Shown piece after piece: positions 22,183 through 34,400 of a stretch of 64,000 nucleotides of DNA. Position numbers and translations under genes: made by a program. A model generated the notes under the pieces. That model saw only the letters and a list, made by a program, of their open reading frames with translations, was not told the origin of the DNA and searched no databases. The stretch spans positions 157,470,920 through 157,534,919 of the forward strand of contig NC_039358.1 in the NCBI RefSeq assembly GCF_003573695.1, written 5' to 3'. The DNA comes from Papaver somniferum. Its lineage: Eukaryota; Streptophyta; Magnoliopsida; Ranunculales; Papaveraceae. Each line of letters begins with the position of its first letter. The first letter of the stretch is position 1.

Positions 22183-22850
22183 GGGACTACAAGAAGATAC
22201 TAATCAACCTAGGATCTACACGTGATATTAAATACTTACAAGATGCTGAGAAGATGAAACTCACAAAGGAAGGAGCTCTAACACCAAACAACTCTGCCAT
22301 AGTTGGATTCAATGGATCCAAAACCTACCCAATGGGTGAGAGTAACTTTAACTGTTGAAGCTGGCCCAATCAAAACTAATGTGGATTTTATGGTTCTCAA
22401 CACCTGTTTACCTTACAATGTGATCCTGGGAAGGGATTGATTATATGCAATGCAGGCAGTTCCTTCAACTTATGCCCAGAAGATGAAATTTATGACAAGC
22501 TTTGGAGAACAGATGATCTGAGGAAACCAGGCAATTTCAAAAAAATTTAGCAATGTTATCTCTGGATTGGCAGGAAGATCCACATGGTGTATAAAGAGGA
22601 TAACAATTAAAGCTGCCATGTAGAAGAGAAAAGCTGGAAAAACATCTAGTCGAACTAAGCTACTTGGCATCCAATCCAAATCGAGCTCCACCTGAGAAGC
22701 CCGAGTCTGAAAGAGAAATACGTGGAATTACAGATCGCGAACTCAAAGCTGAGGTTGTGGAACTCCTGGAAGAAATAAATCTCATGACGCATACCTATGG
22801 ACCATTTCGCGAATCCAGATGGCCAAGGTACACGTACTGGGTATGCGTAT
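22183..22850 (+). pseudogene. Ty3/gypsy protease relic (right part)
   Basis: It continues the frame from 10314: Y-K-K-I-L-I-N-L-G-S-T-R-D-I, then F-N-G-S-K-T-Y-P-M-G, V-E-A-G-P-I-K-T-N-V-D-F, P-Y-N-V-I-L-G-R-D (near 22410) and A-M-Q-A-V-P-S-T-Y. This is the retroviral-type aspartic protease of plant gypsy elements. The catalytic triplet, normally D-L-G, is N-L-G here (22206-22214), and a stop follows N-F-N-C. Downstream pol is a degraded linker with a frame E-K-P-E-S-E-R-E-I-R-G-I-T-D near 22695. No reverse transcriptase is visible. Confidence 0.75.
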
Positions 22851-23375
22851 CCTAATGTAATTCACGAACTCAGGACCTTGAGGTAAACATATTGGGTACG
22901 CTTGCCTCAACCCATTACCAAACTCAAAACTAAGGAGTACGTGTACCTACCCGTATTCAGGAACTCAGATGACAATAGTACGAGTATTGGGTACGTGTGG
23001 AGTTCTACATCCAGAAAACTATTTCCGATATGACATATACTTTAGGGTTTGTGTGCTTTTGGAAGTTGGGTTTGCAAAATAGGAAAATTCAAGTTATCGA
23101 CATTGTGAGTAATTTGAACATGCGTATAAACTTATTTTATATTGTTCAAAAAAATTTCTTGATACTCAAGGTAAGATCCCAAACCGAAATGTTTGAGAAT
23201 CTTCTTTTAAGATCTTCTTATGTATATGTTTTATTTTCCAGCATGTTAAACATATCTCTGGAAGATATTATAGTAAAATATACTTGTATACCAACTAATA
23301 TTGAGTTGTCATCCAATATGGATTTCGGTATTACAATTGGATATTGGTTGGAATTAGACAAAACTGAAAATATGT
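22820..23375 (+). repeat. Copia LTR fragment, plus strand
   Basis: Contains the GGTACACGTACTGGGTATGC-type array (22826-23000), and 23090-23375 is the reverse complement counterpart of 7958-8230 (shared words: GGAATTAGAC, TCTGGAAGATAT, ACTCAAGGTAAGATCCCAAA). Both ends are ragged. Confidence 0.55.
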
Positions 23376-23399
23376 GCTTACACCAAAACAACCTTTTTG

Positions 23400-23720
23400 T
23401 GGTGCTTATTAACGTTGCGCAGAATATGTGCAACGGTAATAAGTGTTGTCAAAATGACGTTGTGCATTGGTGTGCAACGCAGGTTATCCGTTGCACAAAT
23501 TATATTGAGCAACGCTTATAAACGTTGCACAATAGGCGGTGCAACGTTTTATTTTTCCAATTTGTGCAATAGTTATTATTAATAGAAAACATTTTTGTGG
23601 GTCCCATTTTGGTTTTCTGTCAACGTTTTATTTGTTTGGTTGCAGTTATATCCGTTGTTTTTTTTAGGTGATTTGTGCAACAAATGTTTTTGCTACGTTT
23701 ATGTCTGGTACAAAATGAGT
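23400..23720. repeat. Cluster of GTGCAACG / CGTTGCAC words (DNA-transposon subterminal repeat style)
   Basis: The 8-bp word and close variants occur about a dozen times in both orientations: AACGTTGCGCAG (23411), TGTGCAACGG (23428), GACGTTGTGCA (23457), TGTGCAACGC (23470), CCGTTGCACAA (23488), GAGCAACGC (23508), AACGTTGCACAA (23522), GGTGCAACGTT (23538), TTGTGCAATAG (23562), TTTGTGCAACAAA (23675). Dense bidirectional short repeats of this kind are typical of the subterminal regions of CACTA, hAT and some Mutator elements, where transposase binds. No matching terminal inverted repeat is resolved. Confidence 0.65.
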
Positions 23721-25709
23721 TTCAAATAAATAAAAAAAATTATTGCCGGCTATAATTTCGGCAGATTTCTGCACCTGAATATATATATTGATTCTGCGCC
23801 TACATGCATATACCATTCGAGATGAACTAAAAGACCCAATTTAGGATGGAACCTCAATATCATCAAAATCGATCAAGAACAATTATTGATCATCACAATC
23901 CATCAAGAACGAATCATACATCAACATAGTAGATAAATGAACTTACCATAAACCCATATAATATTAAACAACTTATGGAAAATCCCAAATGTTATAAACA
24001 CAAATTTCTGAATTTGAAACTATGAAAACCCTAACCTTCTGTTGTTACATTCTGAGAAGTCATTTCCATTCCAAACACTACCAAAGGTGAAAGAACATTA
24101 ACTCAATCCCGCAGAGTACTAGCAGAATTACAATTCAATCAAATGTGAAGTATGTATGGCCACTTCTGGGAAAGGCCAGGTGAAAGAATTTGGTGTAGAA
24201 TTTGCTATACCTGCAGAGTCAATATGATCGAATGGAATTCTCGGGTAGAATGATATACTGCAAGAGAAACCCAGGACTGCTGAAGCTCTTCACTGCTAAA
24301 TTTTTCGACGAATGGCTGCAGGCAGATGACAACACTTGATCAAATTACAAATCACAAAAAAACCATAGTCACATAAAAGTGATTAAGACCGTTAGGATAA
24401 TAGGTTCATGATTCTTATTATAACCACTACAGAGGTAAATCTATTGGGAACTTCACAAGATCCTTAGGAAACTTTTCACCATTTGTATTAGAAATACGAG
24501 ATCACAAGGTCCACTGACAATCTAGGCTCAAAACTCTAACATACCAAGCCTATACAATATTTACAGACCTTGACATAAACTCAGAGGCGAAGGTGTTTCA
24601 TGCATAGTCTCAAGTCTCAACTCAGAAGAAAACCTAATGGTGCATTCATGCAACCTTTACTGAAATGGAAACAAGTACAACATAGAATAAGAAGTACCTG
24701 AACTTCCAAATTCGAAGGCCTTCTCTTATGATCTCTTTGTAAATGGGTAGCATCGACCTGGGTGAATCCTTACAAGTGTCATCATCTACTTTATCACTGC
24801 AGAACAGAGTTACCAAAATGCACAATGTAATAGGTGTATACGTAGGATAAAAAAGATCGCTCGTGAAACAGATTAATATAATCATCGTCTCCAAACAGAA
24901 AACACAAAGAAGTGTACACAGTTTCCTCCATTTTCCAAATTAAAGAAGATGCCAAATTTAAATTAATCAAGAAACATTACTGCCAGTTTTTTTCGAAATA
25001 GATCTATATCTCTATAGGAGTTTCTGCGACCATACTTGCAGGTTTTCCATTTAGTTGGTGTAACTGTTGTATGTGTCAATATTTCCAAATTTCTTGTCAG
25101 CAACATCAAGAATCTTATTGCATTCAGATGAGGGATGAATAACTAGTAAATCTAAGATCCTGATGATCCGATCCCAGATAATATCAAGTATCAAATACAC
25201 TACTATTTCACTTGATATATCACTAGAAATATCTGCAACGCATATGATGCCCATGTTTCATCAACCCTAACTAGATATACTGATCGTGACGAACTGTCAC
25301 TATATGGCACAACTAATATAGTCGACATGAATGCGCAGTTGAAAAACAATGACAAAAAAACTGTAACATGGACAGTATCCTTAACCTCCAATAAGGGATG
25401 TGGGCCCACAGAGTTCTAGTTTCAAAATTGGCCAAGTAGAAAGTTATGCAACAAACAGGGCAGAAGGTAAGAGCCATGTTTATTCCAACTGCACTATTCC
25501 TTTTCATGCATTCGGGATACACAATCATACCCACATACTGGAAGTCATCTGATGTACAAATCATGTGCCAAGTAGAAAGTTATGCCAACAAAAGGCAAGA
25601 GAATACCAAATACCAAATTATACTTGTATACACTTACTGTTATTTATAGGAATGTATATAAACATATTAAAGCGGTCCATATCTGATATTATTTACCTAT
25701 AGTAACTGT
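23721..25709. other. Unassigned AT-rich stretch left of the captured exons
   Basis: I see no coherent open frame or known repeat. A segment with the words GCCAAGTAGAAAGTTATGC AACA is present twice (25431 and 25567), so there is a short internal duplication. It may be intron or flank captured with the exons at 25710-26790, or interior of the same DNA transposon. Confidence 0.4.
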
Positions 25710-26350
25710 TCTCAGATCCTATTTATGCAATTTTGCAATTTCTCCTTGTCTAAGAACATCTCTCAATTGTCCCATTGATGCATCCTTAAACAAATTCTTC
25801 ATGTATGATCCTGAATAACCTATAGGTAAAAGAATCTAATCATTAACAATTTATACAAATTTAATAGCTGCTCATGGAAAGTAACATCACGAACTGAGCC
25901 AGATGATTAAATACCTTCAGCCATTCTGCAGAAGGCATTGGTATCCTCTTCCGAGAGCTTGAACAACTCGTCCTTCTCGAGTAGACTACGAATAATCCAG
26001 GCTCTCGCTTCTTCAACATCAATAGTGAAGGATTATATGTATGCTTACAGCTTACAAGGGTTTAAAAAATTGAGTGTAGTCATAAAATCTTACCAGCAGA
26101 AGGTAGAGGAATATACAGGCGCTTTGTAAGTCGCCTCCGTGCGGCTTCATCCAACTCTTAAGGTTTATTTGTTGCACCTGAGAATGAAGTACTAGGGTTA
26201 AAATGATGATACAAGGATTATGTTTTGTAAAATGTGCAAAAATAACAGTTTACATGCAAAAATTTTAATTCAAAGAAGGTTAGAAGAACACCTGTTTTAA
26301 GTCTTCTACTTGACTCGTGTTCACCTTCTGATTTCCGCAGAAATGGTACA
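25710..26350 (-). pseudogene. FIGL1-like AAA ATPase exons (captured, broken)
   Basis: Four exons read on the minus strand with splice sites. 26350-26292: S-E-G-E-H-E-S-S-R-R-L-K-T, donor GTGTTC. 26177-26094: G-A-T-N-K-P, a TAA stop, then E-L-D-E-A-A-R-R-R-L-T-K-R-L and Y-I-P-L-P-S-A, donor GTAAGA. 26010-25915: E-A-R-A-W-I-I-R-S-L-L and F-K-L-S-E-E-D. 25819-25710: G-Y-S-G-S-Y-M-K-N-L, K-D-A-S-M-G, a TAG stop, D-L-R. This is the C-terminal half of the AAA domain of fidgetin-like 1, the ATPase that restrains RAD51-dependent recombination and meiotic crossover. The exon between the first two (family FLIEMEGF) is missing. Walker A is not in the window. Two stops make it a pseudogene. Confidence 0.85.
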
Positions 26351-26459
26351 TGACGATATGATTAATATGATTAATTTCAGACGAAACCAGTTAAATTGTC
26401 TTTGCTACTGAGATGCAATATGATTAATTTCATAGGAAACCAGGGGTGCCCATCTAGTG

Positions 26460-26790
26460 GAACAAAAGACAACCACCAATATATGGATTAACATCCTCAC
26501 CGAACTCATCTAACCTTGAACTTAACTTTTCCACCTTGGCATGTTCTTTCCCCAAGCAAATAAGTAGATCATTAACAAGGTGTACCACCCTGTGCTTGTA
26601 TGTACGGCACTGATCAACTAGGTCAACAATCACCTCTTGTCTAAGACCCTACCAAATGATATTATGACGATTCAGTAAAATATACATATATATTTTATTC
26701 AATAAAATACAATATGCTAGAGTAGACCTTATACCTATCTGTTCCCTAGATCAAGAGCACTTAGCATTTCAGAAAGGACATCCATGATGA
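26460..26790 (-). pseudogene. TOM1-like (VHS/GAT) gene exons (captured, broken)
   Basis: Two exons read on the minus strand. 26790-26735: M-D-V-L-S-E-M-L-S-A-L-D-L-G-N-R, then TAG, with donor GTATAAG. 26648 leftward: G-L-R-Q-E-V-I-V-D-L-V-D-Q-C, then R-T-Y-K-H-R-V-V-H-L-V-N. This matches the region preceding and entering the GAT domain of plant TOM1-like (TOL) proteins, ubiquitin-binding adaptors of endosomal sorting. After V-N the frame departs from the family (D-L-L-I-C-L-G-K-E-H-A-K-V-E) and stays open for about 35 codons. That tail could be a deletion joint or a third source. The stop replaces the expected Glu codon. The neighbouring FIGL1 exons lie on the same strand. Confidence 0.75.
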
Positions 26791-26796
26791 AAAGAA

Positions 26797-27061
26797 GAGG
26801 GTACCCAAATACACCACAATCTTTTATTTTGATTACAATCTATACAAGACTCACTGTGTATAAATCTCTTAGAAATACAATCACTCAAGGAATATTTCAA
26901 CATAGTGTCCACTTGAAATCGGGTTAGTCCGGACTGGCCTAACAATGTGAGAATATCAAAGTCAAGTAGAGAAATCCAATACACTTTGTGTGATCGTCTA
27001 TGGATATGAAATCGAGACAATACAACAAGAAAGTGTTCACTTGATAATAGTAAAACCTTAT
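26797..27061 (-). repeat. Copia LTR, left end piece (minus strand)
   Basis: The left end GGGTACCCAAATACACCACA resembles 2819-2840 and 35007-35020. It continues across the solo LTR insertion at 27067-29603 (AAGAT duplication at 27062-27066 and 29604-29608). Confidence 0.55.
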
Positions 27062-27066
27062 AAGAT

Positions 27067-29603
27067 TGTTTATGGGTGAAAACTGATTCTATTGGTTTTG
27101 GTAAATTTGGGTGTGTGTGGATAAGAAACGAATCTAAACCCTAAACAAATGCACTGCACGGGAGTGCTTTTGATTCGAGAAATCAATCTATACAATTCTG
27201 GCCTAAACCAAGAAATGGCCGTTCCAGACTTGCTTCGGTCAGAAAGTGAAGGAGATGGGGTTGTCTTAGGGAGGGAAGCGAAGAAGGTGTTGAGATTATG
27301 AAGGTGTTGGTTGTTTATGACTTGTATCAGAATGTTGAACTGGCTTGCACAATGTAAGCTATCAGTTCTGGGTGTTCTCTGGATACTGTGACAACACTTG
27401 GTTTTTTTGTGTCCGTCCTGTATGGATATATATGAAGGACCTATTTATACAGGTCATTGAGCGCAAACCCTCATCTCGTAGGAAGTGGAGGAAGTTGAGT
27501 GATTGAGTAGTGGGTTCTTGTAGATGATTACATGATCACGTCTTGGCCCACTTCCATCATCACCTTAACCGTTCATGCCTCCTGACACGTTCTTGTAAAT
27601 GGGCGCGTTGCACACCGCACGCTGTAAGCCGCCAGACCAATACCCCAATAAGTATCTCCCAGTTTGTGACATGCTTGATGTCTCGAATGAGTGGATCGTG
27701 GGACCCACATGAAGTAGCATATGGTGCTAGGTTAAATAATTGAGTTATTTAAGAAATAGATATTCATGAAATATCGTGTATACTTTATGCATGTAATGCA
27801 TCGAATACAATCAATATGTATGAAGCATCGATGTTTTAAAGCTTAACGGAGTAAGTCACGGATTAAGCGTCTTAAAATAGCTGCATGCCCAACCATCTTC
27901 GAGTGATCGTTTGAAGGCCGCATGGGCGGGCCATCCCTTGACCGATCACTCCTTGTGGTAGAGTGACGGACGGTGATCACCAAGGTGCCTCATTGGCCGT
28001 TTAACTCTTAGCCTAGGTTGTCTGACCAAGCTGGCAAAGTTGGACGGACGAGATGATCTGCGGCACATGTTTGCGACCGTTGATGGATTTTAGGGTTTTA
28101 AAGAGGTGCGCAAGCATCACTCTTTAGCTTGACCGAAATCAAGCATGGACAAAGCTTCTGGTGGGACCGACCGGGCATGCGTGTAGATGGCTTGGCGGTG
28201 TATAAGTCCATGCCACTCTGCCTCGCGGAGGTGCGATCTAGGCCATTCAAGTCGACTGGCAAAGATGAGTAGCCGTGATCGATTTGCGATAGAAATCCTT
28301 TGCTGCAAAGGATTTGGGAACCGCGTGATATGCCTCCTTTGGGCGTGCGTTTCGAGGCGGTCGACCATGGTTGGCCTAGGCCGATTGGTCACACGCATAG
28401 GTGGGCCCACGGTGATCACGTTGATACTCTTGGTACCTCTTAAGTCTATATCTACACCCTCCGTTTAGGCTGGCGAAGATGGATGTATGCGATCAAACTG
28501 CGGCATTTATGCAGCGCCGCAAGCCCTAATTAGGGATTTAAAACGGTCACGTACGCGTGACTTTGGCTAAGCGGTTTGGCAGGCTATGCTCCTCCTTTGG
28601 GGAGACCGACTGTGTGGGGCCCACGTTGGGCCGACGGTGAACACATGTGTACCTTTCCGATGGTCCTAGGCGCGATATAAGCCATCCACATATGCTGGCT
28701 AAGTTGGATGGTTGAGATCAATTTAAGACGCTAATGTGATGACCCTCGAAAAGCCTCACGCCCATCGTGTTTTGGGAAAACGTTCATGGCTCTGTGGCCA
28801 TGTCGTGAGCTAGCCGATCAGGTAGGGACAGAGTGGGTCTGCCAATGTGTGCATTGGCGCTTCAATGATCATTCGCGGGATGATCTAAGTCGTCCAACCA
28901 GGCTGGTGAAGTTGGACGGTCGTGATGATTTTAAGACTTCCTTGAACAGTCTAAGCTCGTCGAGCTTCTTCCAAAGCAGCGCAACCACCCTATTTTAGGG
29001 CTGGCGTTTGACGTGCTGGTAGGAGTTCGTGTGATGTTCGACCGGCTAGGGCATAAACGGGCCCGCCGGTGGTCATCACGATGATCGCCTACTCTTTCCA
29101 TGGTTTGGCTAGGCTTGTTAAATTACGCGGCCAACTTGTGTGGTCGTGATCATTTCTGAGACTGATATGGACAGTCCAGTAAGGAAATTAAATGCGTTCG
29201 ATCGAGCTGAAAGTGCATCGACTCGAAATTCTCTTTGTCAGAGAGTAGCATGTACGGGTATTTCGTGCATGTCTCAAAATTGGCATTTGGAGATTCATGT
29301 TTACTCTGCTGAGAGTAAACACTCAGTCGTCATGTCATGCTAATAATGAGAGCTCGGCTAGGAACAACACAGGAAACACTAGGCAAATCATGCATTAATT
29401 AATAATGTTAAAATTCATAGAATATTTGGGATTGTTGCTACATGCACCATTCTGGGTGAATTTTGTATATTTATTGAATTGCTTCGAATAAATAAAGTGA
29501 ATAGGTACTCATCACTTATCAAACGGCTTTACCCTTTGCAGGATGTCAGCGCATTAAATTTGGTTTTACAATTTTAGCCCTGAACTAAAATCCACCATCA
29601 ACA
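27067..29603 (-). mobile_element. Solo LTR, type 1, minus strand
   Basis: On the plus strand it reads TGTTTATGGGTG ... CCACCATCAACA, the reverse complement of the type-1 ends. A perfect 5-bp duplication AAGAT flanks it. Length is 2,537 bp. Monomer landmarks (CTGGCRAAG form) fall at 28031, 28256, 28470, 28695, 28903 and 29114 (steps 225, 214, 225, 208, 211). The TATA box is at 27440-27449. The perfect duplication suggests that it inserted later than the nested copy at 17415. Confidence 0.9.
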
Positions 29604-29608
29604 AAGAT

Positions 29609-30931
29609 AAATATCAAGTGCCTAGTTAACATACAAGTGTAATTACTTTAATTATAATATAAAAACAACTATAATGCGGAAATAAAGTAAAGCACACACC
29701 AAAATTTTGTTAACGAGGAAAACTACAATCTTGTAGAAAAACCACGGGACCTAGTCCAGATTTGAATACTCAATGAATTAAGACGCTACAAAAAGTAAAC
29801 CTGCAACTTCGTGTAGACAATACTAAGTAAACTAAAATTCTAGTTACTCAGCTTCAACAATATTCTTGATTTGATAATATCTAGCAGAACCGAAGTTCTC
29901 AATAGATATTTGATACCAGATATCCTAGCAGAACATGCGTTCTCTTTAGGACTAAATCTAATAGATCTTCTTAATGGTTCACAACAACTTCTTCTTCAAA
30001 TCTTCAAAATCTTCAATCTTCGATTTAATCTTCGAAGTAACAATCTGCAAAAATAAACTCGATTCCTTATTGATTTGTCGCATAGAACAGAGTCTGTTAA
30101 CAATGGCAAATCAATGAATCTATCTTACGGATCTAGAAAAAACTTAGATCCGTAGAAACGTTAAATCTTTGATCTAGTTTGAGTGAGCCTTATATCATAA
30201 GAGAAGGTTCTCAAGAATAAAAAAACTAGGTGCAATCAAACATTCAGCAACCGTTAGTCAATCAAATCAATCGAAAACACAAGATAAACTGCAATTATCT
30301 AGTTTCCCACCAACGGTACTAATAGAGCTTCTCAATCCCAAAGAAGACTTTAAACTAAGCTGCCTTAAGAGATTTCGCCTAATTAGGTTACTCTCCTCTC
30401 CAAATAGGCGGATTCACCAGTAACAACACAACCGAGGAAGTTTGCTATCATGAAGGATTAGTTTACTAGAAATGCAAACTTCAAGTATTTATAGACAAGG
30501 AAGTTTGGACACCAAGGAATTTCCAAAACCGAAAATATTCTAAAGATATGCAATATAATTCCAAATTCGGTTTCCATAATTCCTGGAAATGCTCTGTCCA
30601 AAATAATGACCGAATATCTCTTTGGAAAATCTTTAACTAGTAAATGCACATTACTAATTCTTATTTTTCTAAAATAAAATTAAGACCTTAATTAAAAGAT
30701 TCTTAACTTATTTATGTTTCGATCCTGGGATTTTCTTCCTGTAGCTATTAAGGAATAACTTTGAACAATTAAAGATAAACATTACTGCCTGTGTTCAAAG
30801 TGTGTCGACATCCTTAGTTTGTAAGTCCTCTTTCATACTTATAACCTTAAAACCGGTTTGCCACACTTCCAAACAAGTTTAGAATTGGTTCAGCTGACTT
30901 TCAAGAACTATGTGATTGATCAAGAACACAC
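29609..30931 (-). repeat. Copia LTR, middle piece (minus strand)
   Basis: Holds GTTAACGAGGAAAACTAC (29709), GGGACCTAGTCCAG (29745) and a run near 30230-30420 that matches 1100-1310. It joins 26797-27061 on the left. After the composite insertion 30932-34618 the LTR resumes toward its start at 35006. Confidence 0.55.
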
Positions 30932-33900
30932 TGTAGATGGGGAAAAACGATATGTTGTTTTTTTAAGGAATTGAGGAGACGACCGTACGGAGGAGACTCC
31001 TCGAACCGAGCGAAATGTTAAACCTCACACAGATGCACCGCTGCAAAGGGGGTGCTTTAGATTCGAGAGATCAATCTGTAGTACTCCGGCCTAAATCAAG
31101 ACAATGACCGTTCCAGAGTAAATTCGGTCATAAGAGAGGATGAGTTGATCTGTAGGAGGGAAGCTGGGAAATGTGTGGAATCAATGGTAATCAAAGATTG
31201 TGGGTGTGTGAATTCTGAATATGATAAGCTCTGAATGATTGAAATTGCTCAATTGATAAGTTGATGATCTCGTGTTGTCGATGAGACGTGAGATTGATGA
31301 TACTGTTGATGCTGATGATTCAATCATGATTTAGAGACTTATTTATATTGCTGGAATTTTAGACACCATGATTCCGTGAAGTGTGACAGTTGATGGGATG
31401 AAAGAGTGGGGAAATGAAAATCGTGTTTGAGACCAGTTGCTCATCGTGTGATGACTTGGTCGATTTTCCATCCACTACTTTGTGAACTCCTTCAACTGAT
31501 TGCACGACTTGCTCACATTCCAACGTGTGTATGAACACACGTGCCGTAGACCGCCAGACCAAAACCCTGAGTGATATCCCCCCAAAGTGACACGATTTAC
31601 GTCTCGTGGTTTGTTAGTCAATTGATGACTTCGTGGTTTGATGGGACGATGAGTCCATGTAGTTGCTGAGTTGAACATGATGTTCTAAAACTAATGAATT
31701 GAACATGTCATGAGACAGAGGTATAGTTCTTACGATGAAGTGAGCAAGTATTGCTCATTCGATGGACCATTGAATATTTATTGTTGAACCAATATTCCTT
31801 GGTTTGAGCAAATATTTATCATCTGAGCAAGTGTTGCTCATGTGATGAATTGTTGAATATTTGATCATCTGAGCATGTGTTGCTCATCTGATGGATTATT
31901 GGCAGCGTACCAAGAATATTAATTAGAATACTGGTCGTTGAATCGATCATAATTAATAAAATTAATGACCATGAGGTCGTCGTAAAATTAATAAGGTTGG
32001 AATCTGGAATGATGATCCTTGGATTCAGAAACCCTAATTTGATCAATTGAAAATCAGTTCATGGTTCGTCAGAAGTTTAACCATGGGACGAAAGAGGGAA
32101 CGACTACATAGGACCGTGGATCAACCATGTAGTGTCCATATGATCACGTGAGCAAATACGAAGAACTCCTGAAGAGTTGACGATTTGTTGGTGAAAAATG
32201 ATTAAATGTTGGTTTAATCATTTATTCGAAAATGCTCGTCTGAGCCTTAGGTGAGAAAACCTAATTAATTATGACAGAGTGATGGACCAACCATGGGGTC
32301 ATGAAACCGGCCCTGGGTAGTCACGTGACCGCCTGATGATCACTTCATGAAAATCCAAAGTGTTTGGAAGAGTCTTGGACCTAATACGTGCAATTGTGCA
32401 AATTAGGTCAAAACTGTGAAACTTAATGGGACCGGATTCTGTAAGCCAAAGAGCCAATCTTGGTCGGTCAAGATAGCGCGCTCGTGTCCCCAAGGCATCC
32501 GCGTCTCAGTCCTGAGAATTTTGATATTTTCTGGCGTGCAATTGAGCATCCATTCGAGAAAATATGCCAAAATTAGGGTTTCGACGAAACTGAGGAAAAC
32601 ACCATGAGATGATGGAAAATAATTATAAAATAAGGAATAAGGAGGCGTGGGACCGCCGAGGCCAAGGCATGGTCGGCCGGTTGTGGCCACGGTCCCGTGA
32701 TGCCTTTTCCTTAACTTTATAATATTTTGATGATTTTATGAAAAATTCATGAATTTTGAGAAATTTGATGAATTTAAGGAGTTTCCATGAATTGAAGGAG
32801 TTTTCATGAGTTCAGGGAAGCAAAAAATATTAAAATAATAAAAACAAGGGCGTGTGGGACCGTGGAGGCGCGGCCGGCCGGCTAGGGCTCGGTCCCACCA
32901 GTTTTCATAATTTTTAATATTTTTTTAAGGTATTTTTTCATGATTTGAGGGAATTTTTTCTAATTTGAGAGAAATACTATGAAATCAAGGAATTTGATGA
33001 ATTCAAGGAAAATAAAAATAATAATAAAACAAAGGGGCGTGTGGGACCGGCTAGGGCATGGCCTGCTGGCCAGGGCACGGTCCCACAAGTTTTCATAATT
33101 TATTTTATTTTATTATTTGGTGATTTGTGCAAAATACCATGAAATCAAGGAGTTTTTTCATGAAATTAGAGAAATAACAATAATAATAAAATATTGAGGA
33201 ACCGTGAGGTGTGGGGCCGGCTGGGACCAAGGGATGGTCGGTTGGCCAACGGTCACCCCCACACTTCTTTCCTTAATTTTATATTATTTTTTAAGAATTT
33301 ATGAAAACACCATGAAACCGAGGAGTTTCCTCGAGACGAAGGAGATTTGATAAAATGAGAGAATTTTCATCAAATCATGGAAAATAATAAAAATGCATTA
33401 AAAATATAAAACTGGCGTGGGATTGACCACGACACGGTCGGTCGGTCGTGTGTCCGTTCTCCCAGCACCCTGGTCAATATTTCTAATTATTTATTATTTT
33501 CTTCCCTATTTTGCATAGGTTCATCGTTTCGTTGTATTTTGAAATACTCGTTCGTGCGGTGACTGTTAGTGTATCGTCGTTGAATACGCTTTCACCATTT
33601 GATTCATAGGATCAGCTGAGGATTCGACTACGAATTCAGAATAATAAAGTGAGCATTACCATTCCATGGGATCGTAGATTCGACCATAAAATCGGAGTAA
33701 TTAAGATTTATTTATTACCATTTATGAGACCAGTTGTGGATTCGATCATGAAATCGGAGTAATGAGATAATATAGTTATTGTTATTCTATGAGATCAAGC
33801 CGTGGATTCGACCATAGAATCAGAACAATTGTTTATTGCCATTCCATGGGACCAGTCGTGGATTGGACCATGGAATATGAGCAATTGTTATTGCCATTCC

Positions 33901-34400
33901 ATGGGACCAGTCGTGGATTCGACCATGGAATAGGAGAAATAATAGATTATTCTGGGAATTCAGTAGTGAATGTCACGGAAGAATTAATCTTAATTAGGAA
34001 TAATTAACTTTGTGGCTCTGTAGTAGCAGAGCAAGCTATCTAGGAGCATTAATTATCCCGATATGAGCTTGTCGGTAAGTCATATCCTTTATATAGTCAG
34101 GGTAAACTCGTTGTTTGTTCCTGAAGACGTTATCGCTCTATACTAGCAGAGCAAGCTGTCTAGGAGCCGTCCATCTCGTGATACTATATAGAGATAATCA
34201 CTGAAAGTGTTCAGTATTCATGAGAATGCCGTTGTCCAGTCGTGAGACTACATATCTACATGTACACCGAGAGAAAATACTCTCCGTTGAGAATTCGATG
34301 AGAGACCCGTGTCTCAATACTCACGTCTGATTGCTGGATCAGAGCTTCGTATAATTATGAGTTTACGATTTTATCCCTTGTCGAAAATCCACCATCTACA
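30932..34400 (-). repeat. Type-2 LTR (Element 2 family), minus strand
   Basis: On the plus strand it reads TGTAGATGGGGAAAAACG ... ATCCACCATCTACA, reverse complement of the Element 2 LTR, 3,469 bp. It contains both internal arrays of this LTR type (GC-rich blocks 32640-33480, ATTCCATGG units 33600-33950) and the TATA region at 31338-31347. There is no second LTR and no internal region. The right edge joins a 218-bp piece of type-1 LTR, at the same nucleotide junction as seen at 44514/44515. Confidence 0.82.

Noticed and set aside
23385..23405. CCTTTTTGTGGTG as a CACTA terminal end
   Set aside because: It resembles the reversed CACTACAAGAAA terminus only loosely and would place the element on the left, while the subterminal-type repeats lie on the right. 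No partner end was found.
22997..23521. 174-codon plus-strand frame from 22997
   Set aside because: It crosses from Copia LTR into the GTGCAACG cluster, has no recognisable motif, and the LTR counterpart at 7958-8230 does not keep the frame.
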